DNA of 64,000 nt from Natribaculum luteum (GTDB lineage: Archaea; Halobacteriota; Halobacteria; Halobacteriales; Natrialbaceae), in the NCBI RefSeq assembly GCF_023008545.1, contig NZ_CP095397.1, forward strand, positions 2,841,199-2,905,198. The letters run 5' to 3'. A model generated the notes under the pieces. That model searched no databases and was not told the DNA's origin. It was given only the letters and a program-made list of their open reading frames with translations. The number at the start of each line of letters is the position of its first letter. Positions within the stretch are counted from its first letter, which is position 1. Both the position numbers and the translations under genes were made by a program. Of this stretch, positions 18,270 to 26,703 are shown one piece after another.

Positions 18270-18440
18270 ATGACGGATCGTACCGATCGGCTACTCTCCA
18301 TCCTCATCGTACTAGTGGCGCTACTGCTCGTAGCGCAGACGACCGTCGTGCCGCGAAATCAACTACTGGGGAAAATCGGAATCACTGTGGGGTCCATCAC
18401 CATTGGGTACGCGCTCATCCAGATCTTGGACACCCTCTGA
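18270..18440 (+). CDS. 56-residue membrane protein, unknown
   Basis: A short frame starting MTDRTDRLLSI and continuing with two hydrophobic stretches (LLSILIVLVALLLVAQTTVV and GKIGITVGSITIGYALIQIL), ending ILDTL and TGA. Its codons look real, and it fills a gap where the longer overlapping frame (18260-18949) is random in character. It is tail-to-tail with the TrmO-like gene (13 nt). I know no function; two-helix proteins of this sort often partner channels, and a K+ channel gene lies about 550 nt downstream. Confidence 0.62.
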   Translation: MTDRTDRLLSILIVLVALLLVAQTTVVPRNQLLGKIGITVGSITIGYALIQILDTL

Positions 18441-18453
18441 TCCGGGATATCGA

Positions 18454-18879
18454 TCACTCGAGTCCGATCTTGAGGTCGAGTACCGGCGTCCCGTCGAGCG
18501 CGTCGACGCCGCGAACGACCACCCGCGGCGGGTCGACGCGCTCGATGCGACACGGGCTGATCCCGATCGGATTCGGCCGCATCGGCGACCGGGTCGCGAA
18601 CACGCCCCGGGTGCCGTCGCGAACCCGCAGCGTCTCCCTGTCCGCCCGGTCGGCGAACCAGACTACGGCGACGCGATCGCCCGCCGTCAATCCCTCGAGT
18701 CCGGGTGCATACTGGTCGTCCAGGACGATCTCGCCTCTCGCGTCAGATTCGATCCCCTGCCGGGGGGCGTCCTCGAGCGTCTCGAACGGCGTTCGTACGA
18801 CCCCGATCGGTCGACACTCGATCGTCGTTTCCACGTCCGAAATCGCTCGTGCGTCGTCGCCTCGGTTCGATCGGTCCAT
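18454..18879 (-). CDS. TsaA/TrmO-like tRNA methyltransferase
   Basis: A 141-residue TsaA-like beta-barrel protein. Motifs are ECRPIGVVRTPF near the start, VVWFADRADRETL in the middle and the SAM-site-like sequence RGVFATRSPMRPNPIG near residues 90-105. TrmO uses SAM to N6-methylate t6A37 in tRNA. The core matches the minimal domain, with no C-terminal extension as in E. coli TrmO. ATG 18879 is preferred; an in-frame ATG at 18918 would add 13 unconserved residues. It is divergent from the K+ channel gene. Confidence 0.85.
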   Translation of the reverse strand: MDRSNRGDDARAISDVETTIECRPIGVVRTPFETLEDAPRQGIESDARGEIVLDDQYAPGLEGLTAGDRVAVVWFADRADRETLRVRDGTRGVFATRSPMRPNPIGISPCRIERVDPPRVVVRGVDALDGTPVLDLKIGLE

Positions 18880-18986
18880 TCCCGTCTCGAGGTGGACGGG
18901 ACGCGGACATAGAGCCACCGGCGACCTGATGGCTAGTAGATACGACTGACCAACACGTTTCTACGGGTGAACGAGTGAGGTATCGT

Positions 18987-20624
18987 ATGGCGTTGTGGCA
19001 GTCCCGTCGAACCTGGTACTACATCGGGCTGGTCGCTACGGCGACCGTCGTCCTCACGTTGACGTACAACTACGGGATGTCGGCGTGGGAAGGCCGCCCA
19101 CAGCCGCTGTATCGTTCCCTGGAGATCGTCTTCCAGAGCTTTACGACCACCGGCTACGGGGAGGACTCGCCGTGGCAGTCCCCCCAGATGAACCTGCTCG
19201 TGATCGGGATACAACTCACCGGGATCGGCCTGATCCTCACGGCGGTGGACGTGTTCGCCGTTCCCTGGCTGCAGACCGCGCTCGCCCCGTCACCGCCGGA
19301 GCGGGTGTCGGGACTCGAGGATCACGTCGTCGTCTGTGAGTACACGTCGCGCGTGGAGGTGTTCGTCGCAGAACTCGAGTCACGAGACCGGGAGTACGTC
19401 ATCGTCGAACCGGACCTGGACGTCGCGACCGAGTTACACGAGGAAGACTACCGGGTCGTCCACGGCGATCCCGAATCCGTGCAGGTACTCGAGCGTGCAG
19501 GCATCGGGACGGCGACGGCGGTCGTGGCGGACGCAGCCGACGACACGAACGCGAGCATCGTGCTGTCCGCGCGGGAGGCGAATCCCGACGTTCGGGTGGT
19601 GACGCTGATCGAAGACCGGGAACTGGCCGAGTATCACTGGATCGCGGGCGCGGACGAGGTGCTGTCGCCCCGCCAGCTCGTCGGCGAGAGCCTCGCAGCC
19701 CAGGTGCCGACGGCGGTGACGCCCGTGGTCGATGAAGGCGTCGAGATCGTCGACGACGTGGAACTCGTCGAACTCTCCGTCGAGCCGGGGAGCGAACTCT
19801 GCGAACGAGCCGTCGGCGAAGCGAGGCTCCGCGACCGCTTCGGCGTGGACGTCATCGGCGCGTGGTTCGACGGAGAGTTCCAGAGTCCGATCGATCCGGA
19901 CGCCACGATCGACGCACGAACGCGGCTGCTGGTCGCCGGCGAGCCAGGGCAGATCGAGGCGCTACGCGAAGAAGCGTCGTCGACGATCCAGCAGCTGGCA
20001 CCACAGCGAGTCCTGATCGCCGGGTACGGCGACTCCGGGACGGCAGCGGCGAACGCGTTCGCCGATCAGGGGACGGAAGTGACCGTCCTCGACCTCGAGG
20101 AGAAAGACGGCGTCGACGTCGTCGGCGACGCTCGCGATCCGGACGTGCTGTCCGAGGCGGGCCTCGAGAACGCGTCGGCGATCATCGTCACGACGGGCGA
20201 CGACACGACCGCGATCTTCACGACGCTGATCGCGTGGGACCAGAATCCCGACCTCGAGATCATCGTCCGGGCGACCGAACCGGAGAACGTCCAGAAGCTC
20301 TACCGGGCGGGGGCGGATTACGTCCAGTCGCTGGCGACGGTCAGCGGCCGGATGATGGCGTCGACGGTGCTAGAAGACGAGGAGGTGCTGGCGTTCGGCC
20401 AGCAGATCGAGGTGACGAGGCTACCCGTGGACGGCCTGGCGGGCCGAACGCTCGTCGAGGCGGACGTGCGGGCAAAGACCGGCTGTACCGTCCTCGCCGT
20501 CGAGAGAGGTGGGGAGACGATCACCGAGTTCGACCCCGACTCGTTCCGACTCGAGTCCGACGACCACGTCGTCCTGGCCGGCACCGACGAGAGCGTCGCC
20601 GAGTTCGAGCGCCAGTACGCCTGA
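18987..20624 (+). CDS. potassium channel with two RCK (TrkA) domains
   Basis: A 545-residue protein. The N-terminal part has one helix (YYIGLVATATVVLTLTY), a pore loop with the K+ selectivity filter TTTGYGED (residues 53-60), and a second helix (LLVIGIQLTGIGLILTAV). There follow two TrkA-N/TrkA-C modules. The first Rossmann motif is weak (HVVVCEYTSRVEVF); the second is intact (VLIAGYGDSGTAAANAF). This is the two-TM channel layout of MthK with both RCK units in one chain. K+ is the main osmolyte of haloarchaea. The ORF begins at GTG 18975, but ATG 18987 (MALWQSRR) is the likely start. Confidence 0.88.
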   Translation: MALWQSRRTWYYIGLVATATVVLTLTYNYGMSAWEGRPQPLYRSLEIVFQSFTTTGYGEDSPWQSPQMNLLVIGIQLTGIGLILTAVDVFAVPWLQTALAPSPPERVSGLEDHVVVCEYTSRVEVFVAELESRDREYVIVEPDLDVATELHEEDYRVVHGDPESVQVLERAGIGTATAVVADAADDTNASIVLSAREANPDVRVVTLIEDRELAEYHWIAGADEVLSPRQLVGESLAAQVPTAVTPVVDEGVEIVDDVELVELSVEPGSELCERAVGEARLRDRFGVDVIGAWFDGEFQSPIDPDATIDARTRLLVAGEPGQIEALREEASSTIQQLAPQRVLIAGYGDSGTAAANAFADQGTEVTVLDLEEKDGVDVVGDARDPDVLSEAGLENASAIIVTTGDDTTAIFTTLIAWDQNPDLEIIVRATEPENVQKLYRAGADYVQSLATVSGRMMASTVLEDEEVLAFGQQIEVTRLPVDGLAGRTLVEADVRAKTGCTVLAVERGGETITEFDPDSFRLESDDHVVLAGTDESVAEFERQYA

Positions 20625-20774
20625 CCGTCGTCGGGACGCCGCGCCACACAATTTTAAGAGCGTTGACTGTGTATTCCCGCCTGCGAACGATTCGCACGAC
20701 GCGGTGACGGACGACCGAGCAGGTTCGCGTCGCCGACGCCGTGTGCGCTCTCGCCAGTTCCAGCTACCGAATTC

Positions 20775-21779
20775 ATGACAGATCGTACACTCCACTTGCC
20801 CGTCGCAGCACAGCCGAGCGTCGACTCGCTCGTGAACCTCGCCGTCCTCGGCGAAGAGTACGGCTACGAACGCGCGTGGCTCCCCGAGACGTGGGGCCGC
20901 GACGCCGTCACCGTCCTGACCAGCATGGCCCACGAGACCGAGGAGATCGGTCTCGGGCCGAGCATCCTGAACATCTACTCCCGGTCGCCCGCGCTGCTGG
21001 CCCAGACCGCGACGACGTTACAGGAGGTCGCCGACGGCCGCATGCGCTTTGGCATCGGCCCCAGCGGCCCCGCCGTCATCGAGGGCTGGCACGGGGCCGA
21101 CTTCGAGCGGCCGCTCCGGCGCACCCGCGAGTACCTCGAGATCATGCGCACGGTCATGGCGGGCGAGACGCTCAACTACGACGGCGACGTCTTCTCGCTG
21201 GCCGGCTTCCGTCTGCGCTGTGACCCCCCCGAGGAGCCCGTCCCGATCGACGCCGCTGGCATGGGCCCCAAGTCGGTCGAACTCGCCGGGCGCTTCGCCG
21301 ACGGCTGGCACGCCATCGTCTTCACGCCCGACGGACTGCGAGAGCGCCTCGAGGACCTCGAGCGGGGGATCGAACTCGGCGACCGCGACCCCGAGGACGT
21401 CCGCACCACGCTGTCGATCACGGCGTGTGCACTCGAGGACGGCGAACGCGCCCGACGACTCGCCCGCCAGCACCTCGCGTTCTACGTCGGCGCGATGGGC
21501 ACCTACTACCGGGAATCGCTCTCGAGACAGGGTTACGAACAGGAGGCAAACGAGATCGCGGCGGCGTGGGCGAGCGGCGACCAGGAGCGGGCGTGTTCGC
21601 TCATCTCGGACGACTTACTCGACGATCTCGGTGCCGTCGGCACGCCCGAGCACGCCCGCGAACAGCTGCGGAAGTTCGAGGAGATCGACGGCCTCGACGC
21701 CGTCGCCGTCAGCTTCCCCCGCGGTGCGACGACAGACGAACTCGAGTCGACGATCGAGGCGCTGGCACCCGACGTCTGA
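20775..21779 (+). CDS. F420-dependent LLM-class oxidoreductase
   Basis: A 334-residue luciferase-like TIM-barrel enzyme: LGEEYGYERAWLPETWGRDA near residues 24-43, the cofactor-region GIGPSGPAVIEGWHG near 93, and VPIDAAGMGPKSVELAG near 158. Archaeal members, which make F420, mostly use F420 rather than FMN, and many act as F420-dependent dehydrogenases or reductases. I recall a halophile-specific group (TIGR04024) that this matches. The exact substrate is unknown. The downstream MBL gene is 57 nt away in the same direction. Confidence 0.85.
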   Translation: MTDRTLHLPVAAQPSVDSLVNLAVLGEEYGYERAWLPETWGRDAVTVLTSMAHETEEIGLGPSILNIYSRSPALLAQTATTLQEVADGRMRFGIGPSGPAVIEGWHGADFERPLRRTREYLEIMRTVMAGETLNYDGDVFSLAGFRLRCDPPEEPVPIDAAGMGPKSVELAGRFADGWHAIVFTPDGLRERLEDLERGIELGDRDPEDVRTTLSITACALEDGERARRLARQHLAFYVGAMGTYYRESLSRQGYEQEANEIAAAWASGDQERACSLISDDLLDDLGAVGTPEHAREQLRKFEEIDGLDAVAVSFPRGATTDELESTIEALAPDV

Positions 21780-21836
21780 TAGCAAGATCGACCGAGACCG
21801 CCGGAGTGACGACCCTCGAGTGCCACGCTCGAGGTG

Positions 21837-22751
21837 ATGACCGCCGAACGCGTCGCCGTCGGGCAGGGCACGCCCGAGGGAACCAACAGCGCGTACGTAC
21901 TTCCGGATCGAGGCGTCGTGATCGATCCGGGTCCGCCGACCGAATCCGCCTGGACCGACCTCCGCGAGGGACTCGAGCGCGTCGGACTCGCCCTCGAGTC
22001 GATCGATCACGTCCTCGTCACCCACTGGCACGCAGACCACGCCGGACTCGCGCCGCGGCTGGCCGAGACAGCAGACGCCACGCTCGCGATGGGCGACGAC
22101 GACGCGGCGCTGATCGCCGACTACGCGGCCGAACGGGACCGACGGCTCCGCCGCGACGTGGCGACGATGCGACGCTGGGGGGTCCCCGACGACGCGGTCG
22201 ACGTCGTGATCGCCGGCGACGAGCCGTCGCCGATGCCCGACGAGTTCCCGGTCGAACCGCTCGCCGACGGTGACGTCGTCGCGGGCCTCGAGGTCCTCGA
22301 GACGCCCGGGCACACGCTCGGCCACATCGCCTTCGTCGCCGCCGACGCGATCGCCGTCGGCGACGCCGTCCTCTCGACGTACACGCCGAACGTCGGCGGC
22401 AGCGACACCCGGACGACCGATCCACTCGCCGACTTCGACCGGACGCTCGAGTGTCTCGAGTCACGCCCGGAGACGCTCCTGCCGGGCCACGGGACGACCG
22501 TCGACCCCGACAGGATCGAGACGATCCGCTCACACCACCGGGAGCGAACCGACCGAGTGCTCGCGGCACTCGAGTCCAGGACGGCGGCGACGCCGTGGGA
22601 CGTTGCCCGCGACCTGTTCGGCGACCTCGAGGGAATCCACGTCAAGTTCGGGGCCGGCGAGGCGGCGGCACACCTCGAGCGGCTCGAGCGAGCGGGGAGA
22701 ATCGAGCGTGTCCGCGACGATCCGGTCACGTACGAACGCGAACGTCCGTGA
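21837..22751 (+). CDS. metallo-beta-lactamase fold hydrolase
   Basis: A 304-residue MBL-fold protein with the metal motif VTHWHADHAG (HxHxDH at residues 63-68). Other metal ligands lie in TPGHTLGHIAF (His), AIAVGDAVL (Asp) and LLPGHGTTV (His). The last 60 residues form a winged-helix-like extension (AHLERLERAGRIERVRDD), as in LACTB2/GloB-type hydrolases that act on nucleic acids or thioesters. GTG 21834 precedes the ATG directly, but the ATG is more likely. It probably shares a transcript with the F420 oxidoreductase. Confidence 0.85.
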   Translation: MTAERVAVGQGTPEGTNSAYVLPDRGVVIDPGPPTESAWTDLREGLERVGLALESIDHVLVTHWHADHAGLAPRLAETADATLAMGDDDAALIADYAAERDRRLRRDVATMRRWGVPDDAVDVVIAGDEPSPMPDEFPVEPLADGDVVAGLEVLETPGHTLGHIAFVAADAIAVGDAVLSTYTPNVGGSDTRTTDPLADFDRTLECLESRPETLLPGHGTTVDPDRIETIRSHHRERTDRVLAALESRTAATPWDVARDLFGDLEGIHVKFGAGEAAAHLERLERAGRIERVRDDPVTYERERP

Positions 22752-22801
22752 CCGACCCCGACTCGACGGCCGCTCGGACGAGACGGGTTAGGTGAGACGG
22801 G

Positions 22802-22996
22802 TTAGGTCTCCGGCGCGATCTCCTCGACCCGGCCCCGAGCGCCGGACTCGAGTTTCACGAGGATTCCCTCTGGGTGCGTGCGCTCGTCGGACAGGATCGC
22901 ACCGATCTTGCCGACGATCCTGTCACCGTTCTCCTGTTCGACTTCGACGGCCATCCCGGTCACGAGTTCGTTTCTCGTCGGCAGGTCGGCAGACAT
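22802..22996 (-). CDS. YwbE-family protein (DUF2196)
   Basis: A 64-residue protein starting MSADLPTRNELVTGM. The family core is recognised from VTGMAVEVEQENGDRIVGKI and the following GILVKLESGARGRV. The fold is a small beta-barrel. Members occur in archaea and bacteria (B. subtilis YwbE) without a settled role. A frame extends upstream to 23023, but ATG 22996 fits the family N-terminus. It lies 51 nt from the convergent MBL gene. Confidence 0.8.
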   Translation of the reverse strand: MSADLPTRNELVTGMAVEVEQENGDRIVGKIGAILSDERTHPEGILVKLESGARGRVEEIAPET

Positions 22997-23129
22997 ACGG
23001 GCCGAACGACATCGACGGACCACTTATAGCTCGAGCGTCCAGCACCCTCGTACGGACTACTGTCAGTCATTTCCGGTGCAACCGCGACCGCCCTGCGGTT
23101 GCACCGGTAAATCGTTACAGCAGACCGTA

Positions 23130-23828
23130 TCACTCGAGCGGCAGCGCCGCCGCGTCGATCCCGTCTCGCCGGCCGTCGAGAACGGCAAAGCGCTCGTCGC
23201 GGCGGCACTCGAGCCAGTAGAGCAGGCGCTCTGCCCACTCGAGTTTCTGCGCTTTCATCGCGTCGACCGACGGGTCGTCGAAGTCCCAGCCGACGAACGC
23301 GAGACGGGCGGCCCCGAGGTGGTCGGCGAGGAAGGCGGCGCGGTCGCCGTCGGTGAAGCCGCCGAAGTTCCGGACCGGCCCACGGGGCTCGGCCTGCGTC
23401 GTCGGCAGGACGAACTCGTCGACGCAGTCGGGGACGACCGCACGGACTGCCGGGACGTTGTCTCCGTGTGCGTGGACGGCGACCGGCGTCCCCGTCTCCG
23501 TGAGCCGGTGAACCGTCCCCGGGTTCTTGTCCAGGTCCGTCACCATGCAGTCGACGCTCACGTCGTGGCGCTCGAGGACGTCGACCGCCGTCGAGGCGGC
23601 GACGACGACGTCGGCCTCGCGAGCGCGCTCGAGGGCGGCCCCGGACTCGAGTGAGGGTCCCGCGCCGGCGACGGCGACAGTCGCTCCCCGGATCGACGAG
23701 AGCGTCTCGAGGTCGAACGCTGTCGTCTGCGAGGCGAGGACGTCCCGCGCGCGTTCGTCCGCCGTGCGATCGAACCCGAACGACTCGAGGATCGTCTCGT
23801 ATACCGGTTCCCACTCGTCGAACTGCAT
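23130..23828 (-). CDS. mptE: 6-hydroxymethyl-7,8-dihydropterin pyrophosphokinase, MptE type
   Basis: A 232-residue member of the DUF115/MptE family. Recognisable parts are VAVAGAGPSLESG near residues 50-62, the CMVTDLDKNPGT stretch near 94-105, and NFGGFTDGDRAAFLADHLGA further on. Archaeal MptE transfers pyrophosphate to 6-hydroxymethyl-dihydropterin, feeding tetrahydromethanopterin or folate synthesis. Here it lies downstream of a dihydropteroate synthase gene in the same direction, which fits the next step in the path. The ORF ends about 107 nt before the DUF2196 gene. Confidence 0.87.
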   Translation of the reverse strand: MQFDEWEPVYETILESFGFDRTADERARDVLASQTTAFDLETLSSIRGATVAVAGAGPSLESGAALERAREADVVVAASTAVDVLERHDVSVDCMVTDLDKNPGTVHRLTETGTPVAVHAHGDNVPAVRAVVPDCVDEFVLPTTQAEPRGPVRNFGGFTDGDRAAFLADHLGAARLAFVGWDFDDPSVDAMKAQKLEWAERLLYWLECRRDERFAVLDGRRDGIDAAALPLE

Positions 23829-23875
23829 TCAGCTCCCTCCGTCGAGCGTCATGGTCGTCACTGTCGAGTTCGACG

Positions 23876-23974
23876 TCACAATAATTCCGTGTTGTGGGCC
23901 GGGGGACGCCTCCAAAGTACCCCTACCCGGGAGGCCGCCCGGCTTCCACACCCCTGTTTCGAATCCTCCGGCAT
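23876..23974 (-). other. 32-codon ORF or structured RNA between folP and mptE
   Basis: In the 156-nt gap between folP and mptE, an ATG 10 nt after the folP stop opens a frame of 32 residues reading MPEDSKQGCGSRAASRVGVL then WRRPPAHNTELL and TGA. The codon usage is odd for this genome (TTA, TTG, AGG, GTA). The same stretch is rich in short complementary G/C runs: GCCGG at its start against CCGGC about 70 nt on, and GGCGGCCTCCCGGG in the middle. A folded RNA, perhaps a regulatory element for mptE, is therefore equally likely. It looks too ordered to be plain spacer. Confidence 0.35.
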
Positions 23975-23984
23975 AAGCTTTCTC

Positions 23985-25178
23985 TTACCGGGTGCGTCGT
24001 TCGAGTTCGTCCTCGATCACCGACAGCCGGCCGTCTTCGTCCCGAATTCCGGCTGCCACGCGCTCGATTGCCGCCGTCGATCCGACCAGCAGCGACCGAC
24101 CGCTCGCGAGATCGATCCACACCGCGCCGCTCTCGCCTGCGACGCGCTCGAGGACGCCTCGCTCGTCTGCGGTCAGGCCGTCGATCTCGAAGGCGTGGTG
24201 GACCCAGTCGGCCGCCAGTTCGGGATCGACGTCCCGCTCGGCGAGGTGTGCGTGCAGCTCCCTCGTCGACCCAACGTCCAGCCGCGAGACCGTGACGTCG
24301 TCTCGAGTCGTCGTGGACTGCTCGGAAAACGCCGCTCCGATCAGGGCCGCGTCCCGCGTCTCGGCGACGTCGTGAGTGCGAATCACGTGTGCGCCACGCT
24401 CGACGGCCATCGACGTGGCCGCCAGGCTGACCGGCAGGCGCTCGTCGGTCTCGCGGTCGGCGATCTCGCCGAGGAAGTTCTTCCGGTTGATCGAGACCAG
24501 CATCGGCTTGCCGAGCGCGCGAAACTCCCGCAGGCGACGGAACGTCTCGCGGTCGTCCGCGAGCGTCTGTGCCTCGCTCCAGCCGCCGAAGGCGGGATCG
24601 ACGATCGTCTTCTCCGTGAGGCCGTTCTGTTTCAGCGCCTCGTAAACCATGTCGACGTAGTCGGCCTCGCGTACCCACTCCTCGCTCTTGCATTCGGCCC
24701 AGTCGGTCTCCTCGATCGCGCCCGGTCGTTCGAGGTCCGGCGGGCTGGCCATCTTGACGACGGCTGCGTCGTGCTCGTCACAAACGGTCGGCATCTCAGG
24801 GTCGGCGAAGCCACAGACGTCGTTGACCATATCGAATCCCTGCGAGAGCGCCTCGTCTGCGACGGCGGCGTAGCGCGTCTCGATCGAGAAGACCGCGTCG
24901 CCGGAGACGCTCTCGAGCGTCTCGATGGCGACGTGGAGGCGCTCGAGTTCCTGCTGGGCGGTGAGAACCTCGAAGCGTTTGTTCGCCGACTCGAGTCCCA
25001 CGTCGACGACGTCGGCTCCCTGGTCGATCAACTGTTCGTCGACGTAGCGGGCGGCCTCGCCGGGATCGTCGTAGACGCTCGGGTCGTACGGCGACTCCTC
25101 GCTGACGTTCAACACGCCCATGATCCGGGGCGGGTACTGGTCGCCGATCCCGAGCCCGGCCGCGTCGACGCTGTCCAT
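23985..25178 (-). CDS. folP: dihydropteroate synthase-family protein
   Basis: A 397-residue pterin-binding TIM barrel: MGVLNVSEESPYDPSVY near residue 20, DVVDVGLESANKRFE near residue 57, MVNDVCGFADPEM, IVDPAFGGWSEA and VERGAHVIRTHDVAETRDA. The last two are standard pterin-site strands. The usual GGESTRPG loop is replaced by GLESANKRF, and a C-terminal extension of about 120 residues follows the barrel. It sits upstream of mptE, so it probably joins the pterin pyrophosphate to an aminobenzoate-type partner. Haloarchaea also often carry a FolC-FolP fusion elsewhere, so this one may be a specialised paralog. Confidence 0.78.
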   Translation of the reverse strand: MDSVDAAGLGIGDQYPPRIMGVLNVSEESPYDPSVYDDPGEAARYVDEQLIDQGADVVDVGLESANKRFEVLTAQQELERLHVAIETLESVSGDAVFSIETRYAAVADEALSQGFDMVNDVCGFADPEMPTVCDEHDAAVVKMASPPDLERPGAIEETDWAECKSEEWVREADYVDMVYEALKQNGLTEKTIVDPAFGGWSEAQTLADDRETFRRLREFRALGKPMLVSINRKNFLGEIADRETDERLPVSLAATSMAVERGAHVIRTHDVAETRDAALIGAAFSEQSTTTRDDVTVSRLDVGSTRELHAHLAERDVDPELAADWVHHAFEIDGLTADERGVLERVAGESGAVWIDLASGRSLLVGSTAAIERVAAGIRDEDGRLSVIEDELERRTR

Positions 25179-25303
25179 ACGCCCGAGTGGGGAGGCGAGA
25201 TAAAAAGACGACGCGGTTCCGGCGAACTGGGCACTGGCGGCGGCCAGCGGACGACCAGACCGTGAACAGGCTCTTTTTGTCCGCTCGGTCGAAACACACG
25301 GAC

Positions 25304-25855
25304 ATGGCCAAAGTCAGCATCGGCATGCTCGGCTGGCGTTTCGACGAGGACGACATCCTCGACGAGAACGGCGAGTTCCTCCCGCTCGACGAGATGCCGG
25401 AGGACGCCCGCGAGCGGATGATCCGGCTGGACACGATCTACAACGCGCCCTGTAACGCCTGCTGGTTGATCCACGGTGACGAGAACCTAGACGAGTGTAA
25501 CACTGCCCGGTACGTCTACGGCGAGCCCCTCTCGGAGGTCATCCTCTGTGAGGAACACGAACCCGACTTCGTCTACTGGTTCCGCGAGGACGGCGGCTCG
25601 GCGTACCGCGGCACCGAGGAGTTCGAAGACCAGTTCTACGAGTGGTTCCTCGAGGGCAATCGCGCACCCGAGGGATACGAGGGCATGGAGTACGTCTCGA
25701 CCGACCCAGACGATCTCCCGGAGCCGCCGGAACCCGACCCGGACGAACACGGCGACCTGATGGGTGGCGACGTCTCCGATCGCGTCGGTCTCACGGACGA
25801 GGAGATCGCAGAGAGCGGCGTCGACTTCGGTTCGGAGTACCCCAGCGACGAATGA
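25304..25855 (+). CDS. acidic conserved haloarchaeal protein with Cys cluster
   Basis: A 183-residue very acidic protein. A possible zinc site is formed by NAPCNACWLIHGDENLDEC followed by ILCEEHEP. The C-terminal third is Asp/Glu/Pro-rich and looks disordered. I do not recognise a named family. The start ATG 25304 (MAKVSIGMLGWRF) gives the ordered N-terminus; the frame open from 25187 overlaps the folP promoter side. The stop overlaps the ATG of the next gene by 4 nt (ATGA), so the two are translationally coupled and possibly related in function to RNA modification. Confidence 0.72.
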   Translation: MAKVSIGMLGWRFDEDDILDENGEFLPLDEMPEDARERMIRLDTIYNAPCNACWLIHGDENLDECNTARYVYGEPLSEVILCEEHEPDFVYWFREDGGSAYRGTEEFEDQFYEWFLEGNRAPEGYEGMEYVSTDPDDLPEPPEPDPDEHGDLMGGDVSDRVGLTDEEIAESGVDFGSEYPSDE

Positions 25856-26619
25856 GTGACGGCCGACCGGAAGACGGTGCGTCCACCCGTCGCGATCCGC
25901 CCGCCGTCGCCATCGTCGACGCACAGACGCCCGGGAACGTCGGCACCATCGCCCGGGCGATGAAGAACTTCGGGTTCGACGACCTCCTGCTCGTCGACCC
26001 GCCGGAACTCGACCCCGACGGCGAGGCCTACGGCTTCGCGGGTCACGCCCGCGAGGACGTCCTCCCGAACGCCCAGCAGGTCACGTTCGACCACCTCGTC
26101 GAGAACTACCACACGATCGGCTGTACCGCCGTGACGGGCGAGGACGACCGCAGCCACGTCCGCTTCCCGTTCTCGACGCCCGCCGATCTCGCCGACCGCC
26201 TCCCAACGGTCGACGCTCCTACCGCGCTCGTCTTCGGCCGCGAGCGCGTCGGCCTCACCAACGAGGAACTCGCCCGGATCGACGAGATCTGCTCGATCCC
26301 GGCCAGCGCCGAGTATCCCGTCCTCAACCTCGGCCAGGCCGCGACGATCGTCCTCTACGAACTCCGTGATCTCGCGCTCGCCGAAACCCAGTTGCCGGAC
26401 GTCGAGCGCGTTCGCGCCCCCGAACCGATGGTCGAGCGCCTGTACGACGAGTGGGCCGCCCTGCTCGCGGAGATCAACCACCCCGTGGAGAAACGCGAGA
26501 AGACGATGCGGATGATCCGCCGCGTGTACGGTCGCGCGGACCCGACCGAGCGAGAGATCAACACGTTCCTCGGACTATTACGCCGGGCGACTGAACGGCC
26601 GGACCTCGAGGAGCGGTGA
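25852..26619 (+). CDS. trmJ: SPOUT-class RNA 2'-O-methyltransferase (TrmJ type)
   Basis: A 255-residue TrmH/SpoU-family methyltransferase: VDAQTPGNVGTIARAMKNFG (motif 1, residues near 21-40), ALVFGRERVGLTNEEL (motif 2) and YPVLNLGQAATIVLYEL (motif 3), which form the SAM-binding knot. The long C-terminal helix region resembles the TrmJ group, which methylates position 32 of tRNA. The true start is ATG 25852, overlapping the previous gene by 4 nt; an apparent upstream extension lies inside that gene. A 35-nt inverted repeat follows the stop directly and could end transcription. Confidence 0.87.
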   Translation: MSDGRPEDGASTRRDPPAVAIVDAQTPGNVGTIARAMKNFGFDDLLLVDPPELDPDGEAYGFAGHAREDVLPNAQQVTFDHLVENYHTIGCTAVTGEDDRSHVRFPFSTPADLADRLPTVDAPTALVFGRERVGLTNEELARIDEICSIPASAEYPVLNLGQAATIVLYELRDLALAETQLPDVERVRAPEPMVERLYDEWAALLAEINHPVEKREKTMRMIRRVYGRADPTEREINTFLGLLRRATERPDLEER

Positions 26620-26623
26620 TCTC

Positions 26624-26703
26624 ATACTGCCGGACGTAAGTCGTGAAAGATTCTCGCCGTCCCGGGGTGGCGAGAATCTTCACACAGTTACGTCCGATAG
26701 TAT
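26624..26703. repeat. long imperfect inverted repeat between trmJ and the Yip1 gene
   Basis: Left arm 26624-26658 and right arm 26669-26703 are complementary over about 35 nt with a few mismatches and a 10-nt loop. Arms begin ATACTGCCGGACGTAA and ATACTATCGGACGTAA respectively and end in GATTCTCGCC. The two genes around it converge, so it can act as a two-way terminator, but it is far longer than a usual terminator and looks like a small MITE-like element. Related sequence appears near 29383. Confidence 0.75.

Noticed and set aside
18260-18949. 229-codon forward frame
   Set aside because: Antisense to the TrmO-like gene over most of its length and out of frame with the small membrane ORF; Arg/Ser/Thr-rich noise.
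23941-23974. tRNA T-loop-like string (gtttcgaatcc)
   Set aside because: The 5-nt arms on both sides do not pair and no acceptor or anticodon stems fit on either strand.
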